DNA of 64,000 nt from MPNP01 sp026710155 (GTDB lineage Bacteria > Pseudomonadota > Alphaproteobacteria > Rhodobacterales > Rhodobacteraceae), in the NCBI GenBank assembly GCA_965200885.1, contig OZ241737.1, positions 2,790,001-2,854,000 on the forward strand, given 5' to 3'. The number at the start of each line of letters is the position of its first letter. Position 1 is the first letter of the stretch. Shown piece by piece: positions 9,468 to 17,892 of this stretch. Made by a program: the position numbers and the translations under genes. The notes under the pieces are model-generated. The model saw only the letters and a program-made list of their open reading frames with translations, did not search any database and was not told where the DNA came from.

Positions 9468-9977
9468 ATGACCAAATACCCTACTTGCTACGATCTTGAC
9501 GGTTTGATAGATTGCGCCAAAGGCAATCTCTTTGGTCCGGGCAACGCCCAACTGCCACTACCTCCGATGCTGATGTTTGAACGTATAACCGAGATGTCAA
9601 GCGATGGAGGGTTGCATGGAAAGGGGCACGCTGTGGCTGAATTGGATATTAGGCCCGATCTATGGTTTTTTGACTGTCATTTTGTCGGTGACCCGGTCAT
9701 GCCGGGGTGTCTAGGATTGGATGCTTTGTGGCAATTGACCGGATTCAATCTTGGCTGGCGGGGTTTTCCAGGTCGTGGTCGCGCCCTGGGTGTCGGTGAA
9801 GTCAAATTTACGGATATGGTAACTCCCAATTGCAAACGCCTTACTTATTGTGTAGATTTCACTCGTGTTATAGATCGCAAATTGAAACTTGGTATTTCTG
9901 ATGGAAGAATGCTGGCTGACGGCAAGGAATTTTATCGCACAACTGGAATGAAAGTCGGATTGTTCACCGTAGATTAA
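9468..9977 (+). CDS. fabA: 3-hydroxydecanoyl-ACP dehydratase/isomerase
   Basis: A 169-residue enzyme that makes and isomerises the trans-2 double bond that starts anaerobic unsaturated fatty-acid synthesis. The catalytic His is in WFFDCHFVGDPVMPGC and the catalytic Asp in GCLGLDALWQLTGF. The length equals the usual FabA length. It is the first gene of the fabA-fabB-fabI cluster, with its promoter probably in the 250-bp gap before it. Confidence 0.96.
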   Translation: MTKYPTCYDLDGLIDCAKGNLFGPGNAQLPLPPMLMFERITEMSSDGGLHGKGHAVAELDIRPDLWFFDCHFVGDPVMPGCLGLDALWQLTGFNLGWRGFPGRGRALGVGEVKFTDMVTPNCKRLTYCVDFTRVIDRKLKLGISDGRMLADGKEFYRTTGMKVGLFTVD

Positions 9978-9999
9978 GGAATAATAGAAGCATATTTTC

Positions 10000-11226
10000 A
10001 TGAGGAGAGTAGTTGTAACAGGAATGGGGATCATTTCCCCAATTGGAAACTCCCTGTCAGAGGTGTCCGATTCACTGAAAAAGGGTAAATCAGGTGTTGT
10101 ATTTGCCGAAGAATATGCCGAAAGAGGTTTCCGAAGCCAAATCCATGGCAATATCAAGTTAAATCTGGCAGATCATGTCAATAAGCGGCAACTGCGTTTC
10201 ATGGGACCGGGGGCATCCTATAATTTTCTGGCCATGGAGCAGGCGATTGAGGATTCCGGGCTTGAAGAGGACGAAGTTTCCAACGAAAGAACCGGTCTGG
10301 TAATGGGATCAGGTGGACCGTCCACCTCGAATTTCCATGTTGCCCATAATATTGTCCAGGAAAAGAAAAGTCCCCGTAGGATTGGCCCATTCATGGTGAC
10401 GAGATGCATGTCTTCCACCAATTCTGCCTGTCTGGCGACTCCCTTCAAGATAAAGGGAGTGAATTATTCCATTTCCTCAGCCTGTGCCACTTCAGCGCAT
10501 TGCATCGGAAACGGTTTCGAACAGATCAGGTTTGGCTTGCAGGATATAGTGTTTGCCGGGGGTGGTGAAGAAATTGACTGGACCCTTTCCTGTTTGTTTG
10601 ATGCGATGGGAGCCTTGAGTTCCAAATATAACGATACACCAGAGACAGCTTCACGACCTTTTGACGTGACCAGGGATGGTTTTGTCATTGCCGGGGGTGC
10701 GGGTGTTCTTGTTCTGGAAGAACTTGAAAGGGCCAAGGCAAGGGGGGCCAAAATTTATGCCGAACTTCTTGGTTATGGAGCAACCTCAGATGGTTATGAC
10801 ATGGTGGCTCCATCTGGCGAAGGCGGCCTGAGATCCATGAAACTTGCCATGAACAACCTGAATGGTCGCAAGGTTGATTATATCAATGCCCATGGAACTT
10901 CTACTCCGGCAGGAGATATCGTGGAAATCGAAGCCATCAGGCAGTTGTTCGAATCTTCTGAATTTCCCTATCTGAGTTCAACCAAATCCCTTACCGGACA
11001 TTCACTTGGTGCCACCGGTGTTCATGAAGCCATTTACTCGCTGATCATGCTTTCGGAACGTTTCGTTTCGGCCTCGGCCAATTTGACCGAGCTGGATCCT
11101 GCCATCAGGGAAAATGAAGTCACAACTTCTCTTGTTGAAAATGCTGACCTTGACACGGTCTTGTCAAATAGTTTTGGCTTTGGAGGAACCAACTCCACCC
11201 TGACCTTTGGTAGACTTTTGGGTTGA
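10000..11226 (+). CDS. fabB: Beta-ketoacyl-ACP synthase I
   Basis: A 408-residue condensing enzyme that elongates FabA products. The active-site Cys is in SISSACATSAHCIG near residue 163. The two His are in INAHGTSTPAGD and LTGHSLGATGVHE. The glycine-rich C-terminus NSFGFGGTNSTL is complete. It starts 22 bases after fabA and ends at 11226, just before fabI. Confidence 0.96.
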   Translation: MRRVVVTGMGIISPIGNSLSEVSDSLKKGKSGVVFAEEYAERGFRSQIHGNIKLNLADHVNKRQLRFMGPGASYNFLAMEQAIEDSGLEEDEVSNERTGLVMGSGGPSTSNFHVAHNIVQEKKSPRRIGPFMVTRCMSSTNSACLATPFKIKGVNYSISSACATSAHCIGNGFEQIRFGLQDIVFAGGGEEIDWTLSCLFDAMGALSSKYNDTPETASRPFDVTRDGFVIAGGAGVLVLEELERAKARGAKIYAELLGYGATSDGYDMVAPSGEGGLRSMKLAMNNLNGRKVDYINAHGTSTPAGDIVEIEAIRQLFESSEFPYLSSTKSLTGHSLGATGVHEAIYSLIMLSERFVSASANLTELDPAIRENEVTTSLVENADLDTVLSNSFGFGGTNSTLTFGRLLG

Positions 11227-11231
11227 TTTCC

Positions 11232-12020
11232 ATGACAAATCTTCTTGCAGAAAAAAAGGGTCTGGTATTTGGGGTTGCCAACGATCGTTCGATAGCTTGG
11301 GGAATGGCAAGGGAAATGCATCAGGCCGGGGCCAAAATTGCCCTTAACTATCAAAAGGAACAATTGGGAAAAAGGGTCATTCCCCTTGGTAAGCAGATTG
11401 ACTCGGAAATCATTGTCGAGGCTGATGTCCTGAACCCTGAATCCCTTGATAAACTCTTTGATGAAATTGATGTGAAATGGGGAAGTCTGGACTTTTTAGT
11501 TCATGCGATTGCCTTTTCGGACAGATCCGAACTGACCGGGAACTTTATCAACACCTCCTTGGAGAATTTCCTTCTGTCACTGAATATCTCATGCTATTCA
11601 CTGATTGATTTGACGCGCCGGTCAGTACCCTTGATGAAGTCTGGTGGTTCTATCATTACCCTTACCTTTATCGGATCAAACCGGGTAACACCAAATTACA
11701 ACGTCATGGGTGTCGCCAAGGCGGCCCTGGAATCAACCGTCAAGTATCTGGCCAATGATCTGGGGAAAGACGGCATCAGGGTAAATGCCATAAGCCCCGG
11801 CCCCATGAAAACCCTTGCCGGAGCTGCCATAGGATCAGCAAGAAAGACTTTCAGGCACACGGAATCCAATGCCCCAATGGGTATCAATTCCACCCTTCAA
11901 CATGTTGGTGGAACCGCTGTTTACCTCGCCTCGGACTATGGCGCCTCAACCACTGGTGAAATCATCAGGGTCGACGGTGGTTTCCATATTCTTGGGATGC
12001 CCCAGGCGGAAAATCTGTAA
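11232..12020 (+). CDS. fabI: Enoyl-ACP reductase (NADH)
   Basis: A 262-residue SDR-fold enzyme completing each fatty-acid elongation cycle. The nucleotide-binding segment GLVFGVANDRSIAWGMA is the FabI signature, and the active site YNVMGVAKAALE supplies Tyr and Lys. The first conserved Tyr of the family appears here as Phe in LTFIGSNRV. The ATG at 11232 was chosen because MTNLLAEKKGL matches the family start; a TTG at 11223 overlaps the fabB stop. It ends the fab cluster. Confidence 0.94.
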   Translation: MTNLLAEKKGLVFGVANDRSIAWGMAREMHQAGAKIALNYQKEQLGKRVIPLGKQIDSEIIVEADVLNPESLDKLFDEIDVKWGSLDFLVHAIAFSDRSELTGNFINTSLENFLLSLNISCYSLIDLTRRSVPLMKSGGSIITLTFIGSNRVTPNYNVMGVAKAALESTVKYLANDLGKDGIRVNAISPGPMKTLAGAAIGSARKTFRHTESNAPMGINSTLQHVGGTAVYLASDYGASTTGEIIRVDGGFHILGMPQAENL

Positions 12021-12029
12021 ACCCAGCAC

Positions 12030-12617
12030 TTAATCAGGTTCAACCAAACCGACGACTGCCCAGTGCTATCGCACTTGGAACTGGCAAGATGACATTGTTC
12101 GTCTTTTCATTCACATGGACCTGATTGGGAGTGGAAAATGGAGGGTTCAGCGATCATTTTTTTGAAAATTTTGCACCAAAGCAATGATTCAGGATCTGAA
12201 ACTCCATCAATGGGGGTGTTTGTTACATGAAAAACCATCTTGGAGTTCAAGTGCGATAGCCCTGACGACTGCCTTGACAGTATTGACAACAATGGCAATT
12301 GCACCCATGTTGTCCACATGAAATGGTTCTTTCATCACTGCTCCCCCATTGGAATTTACCTTCGCCTGCGACTCGTCCATATTCGCTAACGACAGGTAAA
12401 TAAACCAGTTTGGAGGAATTTGATCACCGCCTTCGACAAATTCCATATCAAGATAACCGGCAACTGGTGTCCATCGTGCAGAAAAAGGGTGTACTGGTGA
12501 TCAGGCATATCCTGACTGGTCCAATCCATAACTTCTGAATAGAACTTCTTGGCTGCCTCCAGGCCCGCGCCGGCATTGAGTTCATTCCAGCAAATTTTAC
12601 CCGTTTGTGGTTAGCAT
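12030..12617 (-). pseudogene. VOC/glyoxalase-family protein gene broken by a MITE and frameshifts
   Basis: Reading the reverse strand from ATG 12617 (after TTGGAGG), a frameshift occurs within about 6 codons. Then come KICWNELNAGAGLEAAKKFY and TLFLHDGHQLPV, a second frameshift near 12450, and then MEFVEGGDQIPPNWFIYLS to MGAIAIVVNTVKAVV. The MITE at 12061-12264 then interrupts it. Beyond the MITE the frame resumes as GLVEPD and a stop at 12030-12032. The intact gene would have been a VOC metalloenzyme-like protein of about 125 residues. Confidence 0.85.
12061..12264. mobile_element. MITE copy A with 9-bp target duplication
   Basis: A 204-bp non-coding element whose ends are inverted repeats of the form CAGGGCTATCGCACTTGAAC (the left end here reads CAGTGCTATC). 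It is flanked by identical 9-bp direct repeats ACGACTGCC at 12052-12060 and 12265-12273. A near-identical copy lies inverted at 14943-15147. No ORF of note is inside. It interrupts a VOC-family gene. A 9-bp duplication points to a transposase family different from the one that moved the 8-bp-duplication cargo elements here. Confidence 0.9.
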
Positions 12618-12899
12618 AATCTTTACCTCCAAATAAGATAAAAACCTGTTTTCTACAATTATCTGATGGTTGGACGAAGAGCCTTCTATTGAAAAACTCA
12701 CATGTGTACATCGTCAGTACTGAAAACCAGCTTGGCTACTTTGCAATTCCATTGTGATGCTTGTCTCATCCCCATCAAATTGAACTTCGATTTCAATTTT
12801 GACCAGAATCAACTGATTTTGGTATTTGGAAATATGATGAACCACATGCGGAAAACCTGATTAAAACGTTGATCCGGCGGGATTTGTTGTCGAAATTAT

Positions 12900-13844
12900 T
12901 CAGGTGTTATAGGGATTTGATGGGGCAAAAGGATCTGGAATGTCAAGCGGGTTATCATCCTCCACAACATCTTGATTGGTTTGTGGTTCAGTTGAGTCGA
13001 TAGGCTGGATACCCTCTTTACCATATTCAGCGATAAGAGCTGTGATCATTTGGTTATCAATACCCTCAAAGGTTGGCAATGCACCCCCTAGTTCTGGTAG
13101 AATCCATGTTTCTCCTTCAATTGCAACAGGTTCTTCACCCAAGACAGGCTGACCTTTACTGCCGAGTTGTAATTTGCCCAACCATGATTCAGATAACCGT
13201 GGCAAGATCAGCCGCGCCTTGTCAATCGCATCTATTAGCCCAGTGGTAGGTTCTCCCTTTGGTGGCTTTGTTGTATGAGCAATACCTGATTGATTGTTAT
13301 TCGTGATTGAGAGAGTGCGATTAAAAGAAATTCTTTCAACAAGTGCGAGTGGGCCAAAATCTTGTGATTTTGAACCGGCGGCACATGCCATGCGCCATAA
13401 AGGCATGATATACCTATCCAACATCCAGAGATCAAAGAAATCCCGCTCTTCCATTCGGTTGGCAGCAGCCAGTGTTTTGTTCACAGCCAGGTCAACGAAA
13501 TGGAGCCTTTGGCCGAAATCCGGATCAGGAACAGGAGCGAAATATTCAAGATTTAGTGCTTGTGTCCATTGGAGGATCGCAGTGGATATCCCTGGTCTCA
13601 TTACTCGACATTCTCGAAAGCCAGTGTAGGTTTTTGTTTCCTGTACAATCAATCCGGCATCTACAAGGGCCTGTTTATCAATCCGCATGACGGGTTCAGG
13701 ATCACCGGCAGTAAAAATATCCTGATCGTCAGACAACCTCATACCATGATATTGAATTACCGAACTGCCCGCAAAAGGACTGGACGCAGTCCTGTTTTTT
13801 CGAATTATCTCCAGTATCTCTTTTTGAAAATTATCAAGGGGCAA
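12900..13844 (-). CDS. AbiEii/AbiGii-like nucleotidyltransferase
   Basis: A 314-residue protein with an N-terminal nucleotidyltransferase-like core: PFAGSSVIQ then RLSDDQDIF (residues about 22-45), matching the G-S and D-x-D pattern of the AbiEii family. Conserved later blocks are DPDFGQRLHFVDLAVNKTLAA and ERDFFDLWMLDRYIMPL. Family members act as toxins of abortive-infection or toxin-antitoxin systems. The start overlaps the Xre gene by 11 bases, so the two form one transcript. The acidic, Pro-rich tail (NPLDIPDPFAPSNP) is unusual. Function as a toxin is inferred. Confidence 0.7.
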   Translation of the reverse strand: MPLDNFQKEILEIIRKNRTASSPFAGSSVIQYHGMRLSDDQDIFTAGDPEPVMRIDKQALVDAGLIVQETKTYTGFRECRVMRPGISTAILQWTQALNLEYFAPVPDPDFGQRLHFVDLAVNKTLAAANRMEERDFFDLWMLDRYIMPLWRMACAAGSKSQDFGPLALVERISFNRTLSITNNNQSGIAHTTKPPKGEPTTGLIDAIDKARLILPRLSESWLGKLQLGSKGQPVLGEEPVAIEGETWILPELGGALPTFEGIDNQMITALIAEYGKEGIQPIDSTEPQTNQDVVEDDNPLDIPDPFAPSNPYNT

Positions 13845-14400
13845 TTAATTCATTCCATTTTGTTTTTTTCAAGATTTTCGCCGCCAATCGGGCAGCATTG
13901 AGATCACCATATTTTTGTAGACCACCTGCGATTCCCCGTAAGCCACTGATTGTAGCGTGTCCAGGTATGTTCCAAAGACAAATATCCCCATAAAAATCAT
14001 AGGCTTGCTTTCGCAAAAGCAACAATTCTTCACCTATATCATCGTATTCAAGATTGATACGGAAACGTTTTGCACGTTGCTCCGCCATGCAGTGAAAACG
14101 CTCGGGGATCGGTATTATTCCGGTATAATCATGCGGCCACCTTTCTTTACCCGCAGGTTGTTTGCTTTTTTGATCGTTAGCCGGTTTCTTCGTGGAATCT
14201 CTGCGGGCCGTGAGTTCATCAAGAGACATGCCGAGTACACGAGAGAGAGCCAAAACAGTACTGAGTTTAGGTTCATTCTTGCCTGCCTCGAGTTGGCTTA
14301 TTTGGGGCTGGGTGAGTTGACTAAGCTTGGCCAGACCTACCTGGGTTAAATTACGAGCCCGGCGTGCTTCCCTAAGGTTCTCTGCAAAATCCATACTCAT
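13834..14400 (-). CDS. Xre-family HTH protein, probable partner of the AbiEii-like toxin
   Basis: A 188-residue protein. Residues 5-63 form a Cro/CI-type helix-turn-helix (LREARRARNLTQVGLAKLSQ, then QISQLEAGKNEPKLSTVLAL). A basic linker KKPANDQKSKQPAGKERW follows, then a C-terminal region with IPIPERFHCMAEQRAKRFRI and a helical end. It overlaps the nucleotidyltransferase gene and probably acts as antitoxin and autorepressor. Canonical AbiEi antitoxins carry a winged-helix domain instead, so this pairing is atypical. A start at 14394 is also possible. Confidence 0.7.
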   Translation of the reverse strand: MSMDFAENLREARRARNLTQVGLAKLSQLTQPQISQLEAGKNEPKLSTVLALSRVLGMSLDELTARRDSTKKPANDQKSKQPAGKERWPHDYTGIIPIPERFHCMAEQRAKRFRINLEYDDIGEELLLLRKQAYDFYGDICLWNIPGHATISGLRGIAGGLQKYGDLNAARLAAKILKKTKWNELIAP

Positions 14401-14942
14401 GTAATATATAATTCATTTATATTTTTTAAAGCATATTGTGAGATAAATACCTATTCTCACCCCTGACCTGATGTAAAATTTCAAGAGGTTTGCTTGCCGA
14501 TCCAATTGTAATTTCACTCCAATTCAATTCCAGGCTATTCATTAACAGTCCCTATGGCCATGACTCCAATCAAAACTGTCCTCTTGGGATTGTCAGATGA
14601 GTTTGGCCGATAACACCCATAGCCATCAAGATACATCAACCTTGATGGTAATTATATCCGTGTCGTGATATTGTTGGTAACGAACTGAGGAAGCATAGTG
14701 GTGTAGGATTCTCAAGGATGCCTCCTTTTCCATTGAAACCATGTTGCTGGTTTCATTGCTTTTGCCTGTATCCAGCCCCGAACAGATCTTCTGTCCGTGA
14801 ATGCATGACACACCAGCAAAATGGAACAAACGGACCATGACACCCAAATTGGGGAAAGTCACTTGTGAAACTCCAACTCACAATGGGAAAACCAAAAAAG
14901 TCAGGGGGGGGGGATGGTTAAGTATATAATTCCGAAATTATA
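14401..14942. other. 540-bp gap: hairpins, a 10-G tract and a solo transposon end
   Basis: No convincing gene was found. The stretch holds a hairpin with arms CCATCAAG (14623-14630) and CTTGATGG (14641-14648). A second hairpin of TGAAACC/GGTTTCA arms lies near 14740. A run of ten G occupies 14904-14913. At 14918-14933 is TTAAGTATATAATTCC, a close match to the right ends of TnA and TnB, directly abutting the 9-bp duplication of MITE copy B. It may be the remains of another cargo element that once included the AbiEii/Xre pair. Confidence 0.5.
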
Positions 14943-15147
14943 CAGGGCTATCGCACTTGAACTCCGAGATGATTTTTCATGTAACAAACACACCCATCGA
15001 TGGAGTTTCATATCCAGAATCATTGCCTTTGGTGCAAAATTTTCAAAAAAATGATCGCTGAACCCTCCATTTTCCACTCCCAATCAGGTCCATGTGAATG
15101 AAAAGACGAACAATGTCATCTTGCCAGTTCCAAGTGCGATAGCCCTG
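14943..15147. mobile_element. MITE copy B (inverted relative to copy A)
   Basis: A 205-bp element nearly identical to the reverse complement of 12061-12264. It has ends CAGGGCTATCGCACTTGAAC and, in reverse, CAGGGCTATCGCACTTGGAAC. The flanks are perfect 9-bp direct repeats GAAATTATA at 14934-14942 and 15148-15156. The two copies in opposite orientation bracket the AbiEii/Xre pair about 2.7 kb apart. The strong similarity between copies implies recent activity. Confidence 0.92.
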
Positions 15148-15238
15148 GAAATTATATTGAATACACTTGACTTTGTACCGCAATGCAGGAATCAAGGCAG
15201 CTATTGTAATGTATAGCTTTCAAAGTAGGAAAATAAAG

Positions 15239-16105
15239 ATGACGGGTTCGTTGACGAATGAGGAAATTGAAAAGTATCATGAGGATGGTTTCATCAAACC
15301 GATTGTTGCATTCTCTCAAGATGATGCAAAAGCAATTCGAGATGAAATAGAAGCACTCGAACGGGATTATTCAAATGAACCGTTGCCGCATGATCTGTCC
15401 CACTATTTTAGGGTCAATGGTGAATTGGTCATTCCCTTGCTTGCCAAGGTGGCACAAACCAAGTCAATTCTTGATGCAATAGAGAGTATTCTTGGCCCCA
15501 ATCTAATGGTCTGGTCATGTGAACTGTTTATCAAGGAACCCCAATCGGAAAAAATTGTTACCTGGCATCAGGATCTGACCTATTGGGGAATGGGTGGATC
15601 TGACCTTCAGGCTTCTGCCTGGATTGCCATTTCTGATGTTGCCGAAGCCTCCGGCTGCATGCGGTTTGTTCCGGGTTCACACAAACAGCAACTGGTTCCC
15701 CATAATGATACTTTCAAAGAGGACAACCTGTTGTCTCGTGGGCAGGAAATTGCTGTAGATGTTGATGAGAATGATGCCGTTCTTGATATTTTAAGACCGG
15801 GTGAGATGTCCATTCACCATGGTCGGATGTTTCATGCATCAGGCCCAAATCATTCCGATGATCGAAGAATTGCAATCGTTATCAGATACGTAACACCAGA
15901 ACTTGTACGTGATGCGCCGGGCTCGGATTATGCCATGTTGGTTCGTGGAACTGATTCATGCAAGAACTGGATAAACGTTGCACCCCCTTCCACCCTTTTT
16001 GGCCAAGGGGAAATGGAACTTTATGACCAGATACTGAAATATAAGAAAACCGTTCTGAGTGCTGGTGCAGAAAAGGAATCCGGGTTATTTAATGCCGATA
16101 GGTAA
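15239..16105 (+). CDS. Phytanoyl-CoA dioxygenase family protein
   Basis: A 288-residue Fe(II)/2-oxoglutarate oxygenase. The metal motif H-x-D is in TWHQDLTYWG and the distal His in SIHHGRMFHASGPN, followed by RRIAIVIRY, which would bind 2-oxoglutarate. The ATG at 15239 follows GTAGGA by 8 bases; an upstream TTG-type start would add 24 unconvincing residues. It stands alone between MITE copy B and a broken AlbA_2 gene. The family hydroxylates varied small molecules; the substrate is unknown. Confidence 0.85.
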   Translation: MTGSLTNEEIEKYHEDGFIKPIVAFSQDDAKAIRDEIEALERDYSNEPLPHDLSHYFRVNGELVIPLLAKVAQTKSILDAIESILGPNLMVWSCELFIKEPQSEKIVTWHQDLTYWGMGGSDLQASAWIAISDVAEASGCMRFVPGSHKQQLVPHNDTFKEDNLLSRGQEIAVDVDENDAVLDILRPGEMSIHHGRMFHASGPNHSDDRRIAIVIRYVTPELVRDAPGSDYAMLVRGTDSCKNWINVAPPSTLFGQGEMELYDQILKYKKTVLSAGAEKESGLFNADR

Positions 16106-16222
16106 TTACTCACATGGAATAGTTTTGCTGGTGTTTGCCAACCTGTTCAAGAACTATATATTACTATCCAATCCCAATTGTGGTGAGCACTACTTTCAAA
16201 ATCGGAAGAAAGTTTATGAGCC

Positions 16223-16830
16223 ATGGAAAAACTAGAACTTATAGAAATCATTGCCAAAGGTGAGGATTCGAAACACCAATTCAAGCGAACAATTTCAAAT
16301 TCCGGAAGTCTGGCCCAATAGATAGTAGCATTTAGCAATTCCCAAGGTGACATGATTTTTATCGGAATAGAGGACGATGGTAATATATTGGGTCTTGCAC
16401 CGGACGAGGTTAGGAAAACAAACAAACTAATTTCTGATGGAGCCGGAACAAATGTACGCCCTTCTATCATACCAATGACAGAAAATGTTGTTGCCTCTAG
16501 TGGTAAGACCGTAATTGTTGTTAGGATCCCCGAAGGCTCTAGAAAGCCCTCTATATGACCAACAATGGACATTTCTATGTTAAAAATGGTTCTGACAAGA
16601 GAAAAATTAATTCTCCCGAGGAATTGCTGAGAATATTCCAGGAAGGGGGAATGGTTCAGGCTGATACTCAGTTGGTCCGTGATTCAAACCTAGACGACCT
16701 AGACCATGAATATTTTGATCAATACTTTTTTAAGGTTTACGATAAAAAAAGTTGAAGAAACGGGTCTTCCTGTCAATCAAATCTTGAAAAACATGAAATT
16801 GGCTGAAGATGATCAACCTAAAATCAATTG
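16223..16830 (+). pseudogene. AlbA_2/Schlafen-domain ATP-binding protein gene, decayed
   Basis: From ATG 16223 the frame reads ELIEIIAKGEDSKHQFKR, hits an in-frame TAG at 16319-16321, and continues as IVAFSNSQGDMIFIGIEDDG and VIVVRIPEGSRKPSI. After 16555 the frame shifts (NNGHFYVKNGSDKRKINSPE, then YFDQYFFKVYDKKS) and shifts again (VEETGLPVNQIL). These are N-terminal signatures of AlbA_2 (Schlafen-like) proteins, many of which sit in defence loci. The C-terminal part is missing. Confidence 0.8.
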
Positions 16831-16897
16831 ATATCAATTGCTTTATGGTTCGAAAAATTCAATCTTCATCATTGGTGCCTTAATTGATAATTGAACT

Positions 16898-17722
16898 TCA
16901 AAAACTAGCATAATATTGAGATGGATGAAGATTTACATGGTCTCTCAAGGGTGGCTTTAGTTTAAACGCACCTGGCTTGCGTCTGAAATCAAAAAGGCGC
17001 ACCAATCGGTATATATCCGGATTTTCATTAGAAACAGCAAGTTCATTTTGGGTGATCCAAAAACCTGCACGTATGGAACCAATTGTCGTTTTTACCTCAA
17101 GCAATCTTTTTTCACCTTCCAATGTAAAAGACAAAATGTCGTATCCTGCTCCATCTCCATCTTCTTTTGATACCCACCTTACTTTGCGAGCGAGTTTATC
17201 CTTGCCTTCATGCAACAATTTTTTTCTCTCAGCCAGATAAACATATTGTTCACCTGCTTCGCCCAATTCCCTGTTTCCTGTATCGCGTTTTGCAGCATCA
17301 TACTTTCTGACGACATACTGAATCTTGGGATCAATCTGTTTTGGATATCTGTTGATTGGTGGGGGAGAATCAAACTTGATACCGGCTTCCGGTTCCTTAA
17401 ATTCACCAGGTCTGGAAATTTCTTCCAAAAGATCACCGTTCTGCAACTGACGTTCCAGAATTTCAAAAAGCCTTGCCTGATAATTGTTCGCCGGCTTGTA
17501 ACCCTGAATGCTTGGCAGGCCTAATCTGTCCATGACGGCACTGATGTTTTGATGCTTATATTCAATTGAACCTTTGGTCCGATCCAATTTTCGCTGTAGA
17601 ATTCGGTTTCTTTCGGACTTGTTGAACTTTTTTCCCGCCAGATCAAATCTGAGCATTTCCAAATAATCACTTACGATTATTTCAATCTCATCTTCTTGCC
17701 ATGTGGTTCCACGATTATTCAT
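16898..17722 (-). CDS. DUF3883-domain protein, nuclease-like
   Basis: A 274-residue protein. The C-terminal third carries the DUF3883 pattern: GEAGEQYVYLAERKKLL, then WVSKEDGDGAGYDILSF, then EKRLLEVKTTIGS and NELAVSNENPDIYRL. GYDI plus EVKTT is a PD-(D/E)xK-like arrangement, so DNA cleavage is plausible. The N-terminal half (WQEDEIEIIVSDYLEML) is helical and shared by many such proteins. DUF3883 proteins are common in defence islands. It ends only about 20 bp from element TnB but is outside it. Confidence 0.75.
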   Translation of the reverse strand: MNNRGTTWQEDEIEIIVSDYLEMLRFDLAGKKFNKSERNRILQRKLDRTKGSIEYKHQNISAVMDRLGLPSIQGYKPANNYQARLFEILERQLQNGDLLEEISRPGEFKEPEAGIKFDSPPPINRYPKQIDPKIQYVVRKYDAAKRDTGNRELGEAGEQYVYLAERKKLLHEGKDKLARKVRWVSKEDGDGAGYDILSFTLEGEKRLLEVKTTIGSIRAGFWITQNELAVSNENPDIYRLVRLFDFRRKPGAFKLKPPLRDHVNLHPSQYYASF

Positions 17723-17892
17723 GCAAACGAATGCCTACAACTGAAAAAATTAGGGGATTATATACTTGACTAGATTTTAAATGCCTTTTTTGGTGTTGAC
17801 AAGATGAAATCCAAGAAAAAAGAGTGCAGGTTCTCGGCACGGGATGTTATGAAAACACTCAGTATAGGGAGCCGGAAATCATACGACAGGCG

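Noticed and set aside
16146..16169. TTCAAGAACTATATATTACTATCC as a right transposon end enclosing the phytanoyl-CoA dioxygenase gene
   Set aside because: Similarity to the TnA/TnB/TnC ends is too weak and no target duplication with 15148 could be found.
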